This document shows positions 35,728 through 46,600 of a stretch of DNA of 64,000 nt, in pieces. How positions within the stretch are numbered: position 1 is the first letter of the stretch; each line of letters starts with the position of its first letter. Position numbers and translations under genes: made by a program. The DNA is taken from contig NZ_HG322950.1 in the NCBI RefSeq assembly GCF_000689415.1, positions 5,463,501 through 5,527,500 of the forward strand, read 5' to 3'. The DNA is from Pseudomonas knackmussii B13. Lineage in GTDB: Bacteria > Pseudomonadota > Gammaproteobacteria > Pseudomonadales > Pseudomonadaceae. A model generated the notes under the pieces. The model saw only the letters and a list, made by a program, of their open reading frames with translations, was not told where the DNA came from and searched no databases.

Positions 35728-36971
35728 GCCTTGCCTCCCTTGTCGCCCAGGCCGGCTTGCTCGATCTTCGGCAGCGGGTTGAGCTTGCAGCGGTGGCTGC
35801 TCATGTCGGTGCTGATGTTCTTGTAGCCGTTCGGGCCGTCGACATTGACCAGGGTCGCGTCACCGTTGTCGACGCAGATCGACAGGTTGTCCGGCAGTTT
35901 GCCGTCGACGACTTTCTTCTGGTTGAAGTAGCCATCCCAGAGGATGTCCGGCAGGTGGCCGTTCAAGCCGAACTTGGCGATCTTCAGCGCCTTCAGCTCG
36001 AGGTGGTCGGGGCTGTCGCCGCCGGGCCCGAAGGTATTGCCGTGGATGTAGATGCCTTCGGGGTAGGGGTCGAAGTTCGGCTGGGTCGCCTTGTCCGAAT
36101 AGTTGGTGCTGTAGTAGCTGCTGATGATGACGTTGGCGGTTTTGTGGTTGCCGATCTTGTTGTCGAAGATCTCCACGTCGTCGTTGGAGTTCACCACCAC
36201 GCCGGAACCGGCCGGCACGCTGGCCACCGGGGTGCCCTTGTGGCCGAAGTTCTCGTGGTTGTTGCCCTGCACGTCGTTGTTGAAGACGCGTGAGCCACGC
36301 CCCGGCTGCTGCAGGTTGGGCATGTTGAAGACGAGGATGCCACCGGTGTTGTCGGTGGCGACGTTGTTGTAGACGTCGGCGCCGATGGTGTTCTCGATCT
36401 CGATGCCGGCGACGTTGCGCTCGGCGCGGTTGTTGCGCACCACCACGTTGCGCGACTGGCCAACGTAGATGCCCGAGTCCGATGCGCCTATGGCGACGTT
36501 GCCTTCGAGCAGGGTGTTCTCGGTCTGCACCGGGTAGATGCCGTAGCCGCCGTTCTCGGTGGACGCGCCGTTGGTCCACTCGGTGCGGATGTTGCGGATC
36601 ACGATGTTCTTGCCGCCGACCACCTTGAGCGCGTCGCCGCTGGTGTCTTCGATGGCCAGGTTCTCGATGGTGAAGTCCGAGGCATCGACGAACAGCCCCT
36701 CCGCCCCGGCCTTCTGGCCCTTGAAGTTGAGGATGGTCTTGTCCATGCCAGCGCCGCGGATGGTCACGCCGTCGACCTTGAGGCTGAGGCTGCGGTCTAG
36801 GTGGTAGGTGCCCGCCGGAATCTCGATGACCTCGCCGGCCTTGGCCTTGATCAGCCGGGTCTGCAGATCTTTCTGAAAGTCCGTGCTGACAGCAGCGGTA
36901 GGTTTGTCCTGCTCGCCACAGGCGGCAAGGAGTACGGCGATGCTGAGGAGAGATAGAGCGGCGCGGCGCAT
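35724..36971 (-). CDS. Parallel beta-helix repeat lipoprotein, partner of the SO2930-type cytochrome
   Basis: A 415-aa lipoprotein (lipobox VLLAAC) whose body is a right-handed parallel beta-helix of the NosD/pectate-lyase-like fold. Repeated turns include DGVTIRGAGMDKTILNF, DFTIENLAIEDTSGDALKVVGGKNIVIRNIRTEW, NTLLEGNVAIGASDSGIYVGQSRNVVVRNNRAERNVAGIEIENTIGADVYNN. It is the first gene of a two-gene leftward operon with the diheme cytochrome. Carbohydrate or polymer binding is plausible from the fold but unproven. No catalytic motif was recognised. Confidence 0.82.
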   Translation of the reverse strand: MRRAALSLLSIAVLLAACGEQDKPTAAVSTDFQKDLQTRLIKAKAGEVIEIPAGTYHLDRSLSLKVDGVTIRGAGMDKTILNFKGQKAGAEGLFVDASDFTIENLAIEDTSGDALKVVGGKNIVIRNIRTEWTNGASTENGGYGIYPVQTENTLLEGNVAIGASDSGIYVGQSRNVVVRNNRAERNVAGIEIENTIGADVYNNVATDNTGGILVFNMPNLQQPGRGSRVFNNDVQGNNHENFGHKGTPVASVPAGSGVVVNSNDDVEIFDNKIGNHKTANVIISSYYSTNYSDKATQPNFDPYPEGIYIHGNTFGPGGDSPDHLELKALKIAKFGLNGHLPDILWDGYFNQKKVVDGKLPDNLSICVDNGDATLVNVDGPNGYKNISTDMSSHRCKLNPLPKIEQAGLGDKGGKA

Positions 36972-37066
36972 GGCGGGGTCTCCGGCGTTGTTCTTATGAT
37001 TTGGAACTATAGTGCCAAAAACATTTTGTAAACAACCCCCGACAGCGAGAGGCCGACAGAAGCGCC

Positions 37067-37134
37067 TGTAGGAGCGGATCTTTTCCGCGATAGCCGGGCC
37101 CCCGGCGCGATTCGCGGATGAGATCTGCTCCTAG
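37067..37134. repeat. REP-like palindromic element (GTAGGAGCGGA family), copy 4
   Basis: TGTAGGAGCGGATCTTTTCCGCGA faces TTCGCGGATGAGATCTGCTCCTA, with a GGGCCCCCGG centre, between the beta-helix gene promoter and the ygiQ terminator. The right arm has mismatches (CTGCTCCTAG). Confidence 0.8.
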
Positions 37135-37160
37135 ACACGGGGAAATATCCACCGCAGAAA

Positions 37161-37190
37161 CGACAACGGGGCCTTGCGGCCCCGTTGTCG
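37161..37190 (-). terminator. Terminator hairpin of ygiQ
   Basis: Perfect 13-bp stem CGACAACGGGGCC-TTGC-GGCCCCGTTGTCG, 8 nt beyond the ygiQ stop. A short T-rich stretch (TTTCTG) follows on the minus strand. It is one of the strongest hairpins in the window. Confidence 0.8.
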
Positions 37191-37197
37191 ATGTCAC

Positions 37198-39462
<2,265 letters not shown>

Positions 39463-39680
39463 CGGGGACACCGGGATACTCGAAAAGGGATGCGGAAAAA
39501 CGCGGGCGCGGAATATAGCACAAAAAGTGAGCAATTCCGACTCCCGCGCTCGGGCTTCATCCCCGACCGATGGCACTGTCGGTGATCGGCCGCGGCCGCA
39601 AAGGTCACTGCCGGGCAGCGTGGCCAGTGGCTATACTCGCCCGACCGAACCTTCCGGTTCGATCCATCCTGCCGGGTACA

Positions 39681-39685
39681 GGGAG
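39681..39685 (+). promoter_or_regulatory. Ribosome binding site deciding the NicD-like start
   Basis: GGGAG at 39681-39685 overlaps the first in-frame GTG (39685) and lies 8 nt before a second in-frame GTG at 39694. This favours the latter (N-terminus VRHLLLCILAVCLW as fMet). Confidence 0.65.
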
Positions 39686-39693
39686 TGTCCGTC

Positions 39694-41583
39694 GTGCGCC
39701 ATCTGTTGTTGTGCATCCTTGCCGTATGCCTGTGGCCCTTCGCGACACTCGCCGCCGAGCCCGTTTCGCTCGATTCGCAATCCAGCGGACGCTGGCTGAA
39801 CGACGCCCTGACGCTGCTCGAAGACCACAGCAAGCAGCTCGACCTGGAGCAGGTCGAGGCGCGTGACGCCGAGTTCGTGCCCGCCGCCGGCCGCACCAGC
39901 GTCGGCCAGAGCAGCAGCTCCTGGTGGCTGCGCCTGGACCTCGACCAGCGCATGACACCGCCCGGCGGCTGGTGGCTGGAGGTCGACGCGGTCAATCTGC
40001 TCGACCTGCGCGTCTACCTGCCGGACGGCCAGGGCGGATACCGCGAGCTGCGCTCCGGCGAAGCCGTGCCCTTTGCCGAGGGCCGCGACCGCACCTATCG
40101 CCGCCCGGTGTTCCATCTGCCCGAAGGCCAAGGCCCGCTGCGCGTCTACATGCGCAGCTACGATCCTGCCGGCAACTCCTTCCCGCTGCGCCTCTGGAGC
40201 CAGGACGACCTGCAGGACCACCGCGCACAAACCAACCTGTTCCTCGGCCTGGTCTACGGGCTGATCGGCGCGCTGCTGCTGTACAACCTGTTCATCCTCA
40301 TCACCCTGCGCGACCGCGCCTACCTCTGGTACGTGCTGACCACCGCCTTCGCCCTGCTTTTCAGCATGGGCATGACCGGCCACGCCTTCGAGTACCTGTG
40401 GCCGGAGCACGGCGTGCCCTGGTGGCTCAACCGCATCACCCTGCCCTCGCTGTGGGGGCTGTGCGTCACGCGCTTCACCCAGACGCTGCTGCAAACCCGC
40501 GTCCACGTACGCTGGGCGCACCACATGCTGACCCTGAACTGCCTGCTGTACGTCACCTCGGTCCTGATGAACGCCTTTGTCGGACGGGCCGAGGCCGGTT
40601 GGGTGATCGCCAGCACCACCCTGGTCGGAGTCCCCGCAGCGCTTGGCGCCGCCATCACCCGTACCCGCCAGGGCTCGCTGCCGGGGCGGCTGTACCTGAT
40701 CGGCTTCGGCCTGGTGCTCACCAGCATCAGCGTCTCGGTGATGCGTGCGCTCGGCGTAGTGCAGCCGTCGCCGACCACCGCGTACCTGTTCCCGGTATCG
40801 GTGGGCATGGAATCGATCCTCTTCTCCTTCGCCCTGACCTCGCGCATCCAGGAGCTCAAGCGCGAACGGGCACAAGCGATGGACCAGGCGCATCGGGAAA
40901 AGAACGCGCGCCTGACCCTGCTGCAGAGCGCGCAAACCGATCTGGCGCAAGCAGTGGCGGCCCGCACGGCCGAACTGACCCAGGCCAACCAGTTGCTGCT
41001 TGAGCGAGAAGCCCAGCTCAAGCACGCCGCACACAACGATCCGCTGACCGGCCTGCCCAATCGCCGCTTCCTGGTGGAGCACGCCGAGCTGGCGCTGACG
41101 CAGGCCCAGCAGCGCGGCGAAACCCTGGCGCTGATGCTCATCGACCTGGACCACTTCAAGCCGATCAACGACCGCCACGGCCACGACGCCGGCGACTTCA
41201 TGCTGCAGAACGTCGGCTATCGGCTGCGGCAGTGCGTGCGTTCCAGCGACTGCGTCGCGCGCCTGGGCGGAGACGAATTCGCCGCGCTGATCGCCGGCCC
41301 CGACGCCGAGGGCCATGCCCGCGAGATCGCCGAACGGCTGCTCAGCGAACTGTCGCGCCCGGTGCAATTCGACAAGCTGGAACTGCGCATCACGCCGAGC
41401 ATTGGCGTGGCCATCTATCCCAGCCACGCACTGCAGTTCAGCAAGCTCTACAAGGCTGCCGACCAGGCGCTGTACGAGGTTAAGGGGAGCGGCCGCGCCA
41501 GCTACGCGCTGGCCGGCGAAGCGGAAAGCGGCACCAGCGACTTCTGGATGGACACGCTTCCCGCCCCGGACGGTCTGTCCTGA
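39694..41583 (+). CDS. nicD: Membrane diguanylate cyclase with 7TMR-DISM extracellular and seven-helix domains, NicD-like
   Basis: A 629-aa signalling protein. A signal peptide is followed by a periplasmic 7TMR-DISM extracellular domain (about 25-180; SSSWWLRLDLDQR, WWLEVDAVNLLDLRVYLPDG). Seven transmembrane helices (about 185-385) and a short coiled coil (about 390-450, RAQAMDQAHREKNARLTLLQSAQTDL) come next. The C-terminal GGDEF domain has an intact active site RLGGDEFAAL, and DPLTGLPNRRFL opens it. It makes cyclic di-GMP in response to an external cue. The P. aeruginosa counterpart PA4929 (NicD) takes part in nutrient-induced biofilm dispersion. It converges on alr with a 6-nt gap. Confidence 0.88.
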   Translation: MRHLLLCILAVCLWPFATLAAEPVSLDSQSSGRWLNDALTLLEDHSKQLDLEQVEARDAEFVPAAGRTSVGQSSSSWWLRLDLDQRMTPPGGWWLEVDAVNLLDLRVYLPDGQGGYRELRSGEAVPFAEGRDRTYRRPVFHLPEGQGPLRVYMRSYDPAGNSFPLRLWSQDDLQDHRAQTNLFLGLVYGLIGALLLYNLFILITLRDRAYLWYVLTTAFALLFSMGMTGHAFEYLWPEHGVPWWLNRITLPSLWGLCVTRFTQTLLQTRVHVRWAHHMLTLNCLLYVTSVLMNAFVGRAEAGWVIASTTLVGVPAALGAAITRTRQGSLPGRLYLIGFGLVLTSISVSVMRALGVVQPSPTTAYLFPVSVGMESILFSFALTSRIQELKRERAQAMDQAHREKNARLTLLQSAQTDLAQAVAARTAELTQANQLLLEREAQLKHAAHNDPLTGLPNRRFLVEHAELALTQAQQRGETLALMLIDLDHFKPINDRHGHDAGDFMLQNVGYRLRQCVRSSDCVARLGGDEFAALIAGPDAEGHAREIAERLLSELSRPVQFDKLELRITPSIGVAIYPSHALQFSKLYKAADQALYEVKGSGRASYALAGEAESGTSDFWMDTLPAPDGLS

Positions 41584-41589
41584 GATGCC

Positions 41590-42666
41590 TCAGGCGCTAT
41601 AGCGGCGCGGCACCCGCGCAGTGACCTTGGTCAGCAACTCGTAGCCGATGGTGCCGGCGTGCGCCGCGACTTCGTCGATCGGCAGCTCCGCGCCCCACAG
41701 CTCAACCGCAGCGCCGACAGCCGCGTCCGGCAGATCGGTGAGGTCCACCGCCAGCATGTCCATCGACACCCGCCCGGCCAGCGGCACGCGCTGCCCGTTC
41801 ACCAGCACCGGCGTGCCGCTGGGTGCATGGCGCGGGTAGCCATCGGCGTAGCCGCAGCTGACCGTACCGATGCGCGAGGGCCGTTCGGCCACCCAGCTGG
41901 CGCCATAGCCGACGCTCTCTCCCACGGCCACCTCGCGCACTGCGATGATCTGTGCGCGCAGGCTCATGGCCGGGCGCAGACCGAGCTCCGCAGCGCCGAG
42001 GTCAGCAAAGGGCGACGCGCCGTAGAGCATGATGCCGGGGCGAATCCAGTCCATGTGCGCGGCGGGAATGGTCAGTACCGCCGCGGAGTTGGCCAGCGAG
42101 CGCCGGTCAAAATCGAGATCGAGCAGGCCGAGGAAGCACTCCAGCTGATCCTCGTTGAGCGAATGGCCGCGCTCGTCGGCGCAGGCGAAGTGGCTCATCA
42201 GGTTCAGCTCGGCGACTTGCGGAGCGGCGCGCAAACGGCCGAAGACGGCACGCAGCGCGACCGCGTCGAAGCCCAGGCGATGCATGCCCGAATCCAGCTT
42301 GAGCCAGACGTTCAGCGGCCCAGGCAGTTCGCTGGCGAGCAGAGCCACAGCCTGCTCCTCGCCTTGCACGGCCACGTCCAGGCGCAATTGCGCAGCCACC
42401 CGGCACTCGCTCGGCTCGAAGCAGCCCTCCAGCAGCAGGACGCGCGCGGTGCCGTGCAGGGCGCGCACTTCCGCAGCCTCTTCCAGACTGGCCACGGCAA
42501 AGCCATCGGCAGCGTCATGCAGGCTGGTGACCACCTCGCGCACGCCATGCCCGTAAGCATTGGCCTTGACCACGGCGAATGCCTCGCGCCCCGGCGCGCA
42601 GCGCTTGGCCAGGTCGTAGTTGTGGCGGATGGCGGAGAGATCGATGTGGGCGACGAGGGGACGCAT
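41590..42666 (-). CDS. alr: Alanine racemase, biosynthetic type
   Basis: A 358-aa PLP enzyme that interconverts L- and D-alanine for peptidoglycan. The PLP-binding lysine is in FAVVKANAYGHG (about 33-35). The N-terminal TIM barrel carries KLDSGMHRLGF. The catalytic tyrosine is in VGYGASW in the C-terminal beta domain, near GTVSCGYADGYPR and GRVSMDMLAVDLT. Its place next to dnaB is conserved (PA4930). P. aeruginosa also has a catabolic DadX; this neighbour context points to Alr. Confidence 0.95.
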   Translation of the reverse strand: MRPLVAHIDLSAIRHNYDLAKRCAPGREAFAVVKANAYGHGVREVVTSLHDAADGFAVASLEEAAEVRALHGTARVLLLEGCFEPSECRVAAQLRLDVAVQGEEQAVALLASELPGPLNVWLKLDSGMHRLGFDAVALRAVFGRLRAAPQVAELNLMSHFACADERGHSLNEDQLECFLGLLDLDFDRRSLANSAAVLTIPAAHMDWIRPGIMLYGASPFADLGAAELGLRPAMSLRAQIIAVREVAVGESVGYGASWVAERPSRIGTVSCGYADGYPRHAPSGTPVLVNGQRVPLAGRVSMDMLAVDLTDLPDAAVGAAVELWGAELPIDEVAAHAGTIGYELLTKVTARVPRRYSA

Positions 42667-42754
42667 GGGGGCTCCAGGCTAGGGACTGCAAGCGAAGAGC
42701 GTGGAGCATAACCGCCCTGCCGCCACGGCGGCAGGAAAAACGGGAACGTCGAAG

Positions 42755-42818
42755 TGGGCTTCGTCCGCGAAAAGCCAAGCCCGGGCCCGGCAGCCGCGGA
42801 TGAGCCCGCCCTTACAAG
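42755..42818. repeat. Decayed REP-like element between dnaB and alr
   Basis: TGGGCTTCGTCCGCGAAAAG ... GCCGCGGATGAGCCCGCCCTTACA keeps the TCCGCGAA/GCGGATGAG core of the GTAGGAGCGGA family, but both ends have diverged. It also contains a CCCGGGCCCGG centre. Confidence 0.55.
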
Positions 42819-42824
42819 GCCGTG

Positions 42825-44219
42825 TTACTCGTCTTCGAAGTTGTACATGCCCGGCGCGAGGTTCTCGAAGCGGCTGTACTTGCCGAGGAAGGCCACGCGC
42901 ACGGTACCGATGGGGCCGTTACGCTGCTTGCCGATGATGATCTCGGCGACGCCCTTGAACTCGGTTTCCGGGTGATACACCTCGTCGCGGTAGACGAACA
43001 TGATCACGTCGGCGTCCTGCTCGATCGCTCCGGATTCACGAAGGTCGGAGTTCACCGGACGCTTGTTGGGACGCTGTTCCAGCGAGCGGTTGAGCTGGGA
43101 GAGCGCCACCACCGGGCAGTTGAATTCCTTGGCCAGCGCCTTGAGCGAGCGGGAGATCTCGGAAATCTCGTTGGTCCGGTTGTCGCCGGAGGAGCCGGGA
43201 ATCTGCATCAGCTGCAGGTAGTCGACCATGATCAGGCCAATTTCGCCGTGCTCGCGCGCGAGGCGGCGGGTACGCGCACGCATCTCCGACGGCGAGATGC
43301 CGGCGGTGTCGTCGATGAACAGCTTGCGGTCGTTGAGCAGGTTGACCGCCGAGGTCAGGCGCGGCCAATCGTCGTCTTCCAGCTTGCCCGCACGCACCTT
43401 GGTCTGGTCGATGCGCCCCAGCGACGCGAGCATACGCATCACGATGGAGTCGGAGGGCATCTCCAGGGAATACACCAGGATCACCTTGTCGCTGCGCATC
43501 AGGGCGTTTTCCACCAGGTTCATGGCGAAGGTGGTCTTACCCATGGACGGACGGCCGGCGACGATGACCAGGTCGGCCGGCTGCAGCCCGCTGGTCTTCT
43601 CATCGAGATCGGTGAAACCGGTGGAGATGCCGGTCAGCGCCTCGTCGGTGTTGAACAGGTGGTCGATGCGGTCGATGGTCTTGGCCAGGATGTCGCTGAT
43701 ACCCACCGGGCCGCCGGTCTTCGGTCGCGCTTCGGCGATCTCGAAGATCTTCCGCTCGGCCTCGTCGAGCACCTCGTTGGCGCCGCGCCCCTGTGGGTTG
43801 AAGGCGCTGTCGGCAATCTCGTTGCTGATGCCGATCAGCTGCCGCAAGGTCGCACGTTCGCGGATGATCTGCGCGTACGCCTTGATGTTGGCTACCGACG
43901 GCGTGTTCTTCGCAAGCTCGGCCAGGTAGGCCAGGCCGCCGACCTGCGACAGCTGACCTTCACGCTCCAGCTGCTCGGACAGGGTGACCACGTCGATCGG
44001 CTGGTTGCTCTCGGCGAGCTTGTACACCGCGCGGTAGATCAGGCGGTGATCGTGGCGGTAGAAGTCGCCATCGGAAACCGCGTCCGACACACGCTCCCAG
44101 GCGTTGTTGTCGAGCATCAGGCCGCCGAGAACCGACTGCTCGGCTTCAATCGAGTGCGGCGGCACCTTGAGGGAGGCCGTTTGCAGGTCGTACTGCTCGG
44201 GGACGGTGATGTCGTTCAT
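42825..44219 (-). CDS. dnaB: Replicative DNA helicase DnaB
   Basis: A 464-aa hexameric 5'-3' helicase of the replisome. The N-terminal collar domain opens PPHSIEAEQSVLGGLMLDN. The RecA-like domain has Walker A GRPSMGKTTFAMN, Walker B LIMVDYLQLM and the arginine finger region IMFVYRDEVY. Motif DLRESGAIEQDADVI is typical of DnaB. ATG 44219 is chosen; 14 upstream codons overlap the rplI-dnaB spacer. No intein is present. It follows the rplI operon after a strong hairpin, as in other pseudomonads. Confidence 0.97.
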   Translation of the reverse strand: MNDITVPEQYDLQTASLKVPPHSIEAEQSVLGGLMLDNNAWERVSDAVSDGDFYRHDHRLIYRAVYKLAESNQPIDVVTLSEQLEREGQLSQVGGLAYLAELAKNTPSVANIKAYAQIIRERATLRQLIGISNEIADSAFNPQGRGANEVLDEAERKIFEIAEARPKTGGPVGISDILAKTIDRIDHLFNTDEALTGISTGFTDLDEKTSGLQPADLVIVAGRPSMGKTTFAMNLVENALMRSDKVILVYSLEMPSDSIVMRMLASLGRIDQTKVRAGKLEDDDWPRLTSAVNLLNDRKLFIDDTAGISPSEMRARTRRLAREHGEIGLIMVDYLQLMQIPGSSGDNRTNEISEISRSLKALAKEFNCPVVALSQLNRSLEQRPNKRPVNSDLRESGAIEQDADVIMFVYRDEVYHPETEFKGVAEIIIGKQRNGPIGTVRVAFLGKYSRFENLAPGMYNFEDE

Positions 44220-44261
44220 GGGCTCGATGTACAGAAAATTGAGGGACAGCTGAAAAGACAA

Positions 44262-44291
44262 CGGGCACGGTACCTTGCGATACCGTGCCCG
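44262..44291 (-). terminator. Terminator between rplI and dnaB
   Basis: CGGGCACGGTA-CCTTGCGA-TACCGTGCCCG, an 11-bp perfect stem, followed on the minus strand by TTGTCTTTT. It ends the rpsF-rpsR-DUF2232-rplI transcript before dnaB. Confidence 0.8.
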
Positions 44292-44349
44292 ATGTTAGCG
44301 GACTGCCGCGTGCACGCAAGGTGCACGCGAAGTCGCAGCGACGGAGCGC

Positions 44350-44796
44350 TTACTCGGCGACTACGACCACGTGCAGGGTCGCATCAACGTCGGTGTGCAG
44401 CTGCACTTCGATGTTGTATTCGCCTACAGCGCGCAGGGCGCCGTCGGGCAGGCGAACTTCGCTCTTCTCCAGCGGGTAGCCGGCAGCGGAGACCGCTTCG
44501 GCGATGTCGCGGGTGCCGATCGAGCCGAACAGCTTGCCTTCGTCGCCAGCGTGGGCGCCGATGGTAACGATCAGTTCGGACAGCTGGGCAGCGCGAGCTT
44601 CGGCGTCAGCCTTCTTCGCAGCAGCCGCTTTTTCCAGCTCGGCACGGCGCTCTTCGAAAGCAGCAACGTTGGCCGGGGTGGCAGCGGTAGCTTTGCCCTG
44701 CGGCAGCAGGTAGTTACGGGCGTAGCCGCCCTTTACGTTCAGTTTGTCGCCCAGGTTGCCCAGTTTGGCGATCTTTTCCAGCAGGATGACTTCCAT
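44350..44796 (-). CDS. rplI: 50S ribosomal protein L9
   Basis: A 148-aa protein binding 23S rRNA domain V at the base of L1. The N-terminal signature is MEVILLEKIAKLGNLGDKLNVKGGYARNYLLPQGKA, with a long connecting helix and a C-terminal globular domain (LFGSIGTRDIAEAV). Length is the normal 148. It is the last gene of the S6-S18-DUF2232-L9 operon. Confidence 0.98.
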   Translation of the reverse strand: MEVILLEKIAKLGNLGDKLNVKGGYARNYLLPQGKATAATPANVAAFEERRAELEKAAAAKKADAEARAAQLSELIVTIGAHAGDEGKLFGSIGTRDIAEAVSAAGYPLEKSEVRLPDGALRAVGEYNIEVQLHTDVDATLHVVVVAE

Positions 44797-44817
44797 TTGA
44801 GTCTTACCTCTTAACTT

Positions 44818-45687
44818 TTAACCTTCACCGTTCGTGGTGCCCTGGCGACGAACCAGGCGACCACGAAAATCGAACAGACTATCGACGACAGCAACCAGAC
44901 AGATCACGTTCCCTAGCATCAGTGCCAGGCCGTACATCAGCACCAGCCAGAACCCCGGCAGGCGTTTCAGTGCAACCAGCCCGTGGCCGAGCGCGAGCCC
45001 AGCGAACAGCAGCGGCACGGCGCAAAGCGGCGCCAGCACAGCAGCTTGCGGGCCCAGCAACGGCACCACCAGCACACCCAGCAGCAGCGATACAGCCACC
45101 GGCGCCGACAGGCGCAGCGCGCGGAACTCGCGGCCAAACCCTTGCGGGTTGTACAACGCCGCTTGCCAGTAGCGCGCAAGCATCAGGCACAGCAGGCTGA
45201 TCACCTGCAGCGAGGCTGCCAGCAGACCGGTAACGGCCGGAACCAGCCCCGCCTGCAGTTCGGCCTGCTGGTCCGCCGAAAGCTTCGCTTCCGACAGCAC
45301 CTGCGGCAGTACACTGCGAAACGCCTCCGCCAGGCCGGTAACCAGGCCGGCGGACACCGTGCTCAACAGCAGCACGTAGAACACGCCTAACACCACGCTG
45401 GCCAGCATGACCCGATTCCAGGACATGCTGGTGCGCAACACCTTCGCCAGAACCGCAGAACCCAGCAGGACCAGGGTGACCGAGGGGTCGCCCAGATACC
45501 ACCAGGCCAGGGCCGGGAGCAGCGCCCAGACCAGGATGCCAAGGGCATCTCCGGCTCCGCGGCGCAACAGCACAAGGCTGCCGGCGGCGGCACCGAGCCA
45601 GAAGAACGGCTGCAGCACCGCGGCTAGGACGACCACCAGGGTCGCCTGCATGCGGCCTCGCATGACGAAGTCAGCCAATGCGCGCAT
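44818..45687 (-). CDS. DUF2232 family inner-membrane protein
   Basis: A 289-aa hydrophobic protein with about eight membrane segments (for example ATLVVVLAAVLQPFFWLGAAAGSLVLL near the N-terminus and GFWLVLMYGLALMLGNVICLVAVVDSLFDFRGRL near the C-terminus). It belongs to the YybS/DUF2232 membrane family that resembles S components of transporters. Its place between rpsR and rplI is conserved in Pseudomonas (PA4933), with gaps of 35 and 21 nt, so it is co-transcribed with ribosomal genes. The function is unknown. Confidence 0.85.
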   Translation of the reverse strand: MRALADFVMRGRMQATLVVVLAAVLQPFFWLGAAAGSLVLLRRGAGDALGILVWALLPALAWWYLGDPSVTLVLLGSAVLAKVLRTSMSWNRVMLASVVLGVFYVLLLSTVSAGLVTGLAEAFRSVLPQVLSEAKLSADQQAELQAGLVPAVTGLLAASLQVISLLCLMLARYWQAALYNPQGFGREFRALRLSAPVAVSLLLGVLVVPLLGPQAAVLAPLCAVPLLFAGLALGHGLVALKRLPGFWLVLMYGLALMLGNVICLVAVVDSLFDFRGRLVRRQGTTNGEG

Positions 45688-45722
45688 GCGATCTATCCAT
45701 CAAACCTTCGTCGACTGCCCGA

Positions 45723-45953
45723 TCAACGGCCGTGGCTGTCGGTGTAGGGAAGCAGGGCCAGGTAGCGAGCGCGCTTGATGGCGGTCGCCAGCTGACGCTG
45801 GTATTTGGCCTTGGTGCCGGTGATACGGCTCGGAACGATCTTGCCGGTTTCGGAAACGTAGGCTTTCAGGGTGTTCAGATCTTTGTAATCGATCTCTTTC
45901 ACGCCTTCAGCGGTGAAACGGCAGAACTTACGACGACGGAAGAAACGTGCCAT
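45723..45953 (-). CDS. rpsR: 30S ribosomal protein S18
   Basis: A 76-aa protein binding with S6 to the 16S central domain. It has the conserved FRRRKFCRFTAEGVKEIDYKDLNTLKAYVSETGKIVPSRITG and YLALLPYTDSH. It keeps one cysteine (Cys in KFCRF), as in the zinc-independent form. It follows rpsF by 29 nt. Confidence 0.98.
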   Translation of the reverse strand: MARFFRRRKFCRFTAEGVKEIDYKDLNTLKAYVSETGKIVPSRITGTKAKYQRQLATAIKRARYLALLPYTDSHGR

Positions 45954-45982
45954 GGATTTGGCTCCTCAATACTGTTCCGGGA

Positions 45983-46399
45983 TTACTCGTCGGCGCTGTC
46001 GCGGCTATCTTCGCCGTCAGCGGACTCGTTATCGTTGGCGTCAGGACGCTCACGGCGCTCACGGCGCTCGTTGCGGCTCTCTTCGGCTTTCAGCATTTCG
46101 GACTGGCCGGTAACGGCTTCGTCGCGACGGATGACCATGTTACGGATCACGGCGTCGTTGTAGCGGAAGTTGTCTTCCAGCTCAGCCAGGGCCTTGGCGG
46201 TGCACTCGACGTTCATCAGAACGTAGTGAGCCTTGTGCACGTTGTTGATGGCGTAAGCCAGCTGACGACGGCCCCAGTCTTCCAGGCGGTGAACCTTGCC
46301 ACCGTCTTCTTCGATGGCCTTGGTGTAACGCTCGACCATGCCACCGACTTGTTCGCTCTGGTCCGGGTGAACCAGGAACACGATTTCGTAATGACGCAT
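45983..46399 (-). CDS. rpsF: 30S ribosomal protein S6
   Basis: A 138-aa protein with the family opening MRHYEIVFLVHPDQSEQVGGMVERYT and the core GKVHRLEDWGRRQLAYAINNVHKAHYVLMNVE. The C-terminal tail is acidic and rich in Glu/Asp/Ser (DANDNESADGEDSRDSADE). In enteric bacteria RimK adds glutamates to the S6 tail; the acidic tail here is similar in nature. It is the first gene of the operon. A promoter should lie in the 201-bp gap before rlmB, but none could be assigned firmly. Confidence 0.97.
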   Translation of the reverse strand: MRHYEIVFLVHPDQSEQVGGMVERYTKAIEEDGGKVHRLEDWGRRQLAYAINNVHKAHYVLMNVECTAKALAELEDNFRYNDAVIRNMVIRRDEAVTGQSEMLKAEESRNERRERRERPDANDNESADGEDSRDSADE

Positions 46400-46569
46400 A
46401 AATGCTCCTTACGGGTTGCAGCCTGCCGACAAAGCGGTCAGGCAAGGAGTGAATGTCTTTTTGACTTGCCGAAGGTAGGCGCGCAAGCACCTACCCGGAC
46501 GGCAAGGCGCAACATTCTAGGGAAAGGGGATCAGGGGCGCAAGGCGAATTGACGAATATTTGTACAGCA

Positions 46570-46594
46570 ACGGGGCGACGTCGCGCCGCCCCGT
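46570..46594 (-). terminator. Hairpin downstream of rlmB
   Basis: ACGGGGCG / CGCCCCGT, an 8-bp stem with a 9-nt loop, 6 nt beyond the rlmB stop. It is followed on the minus strand only by TTGCTG, so it is a moderate terminator candidate. Confidence 0.55.
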
Positions 46595-46600
46595 GCTTCC

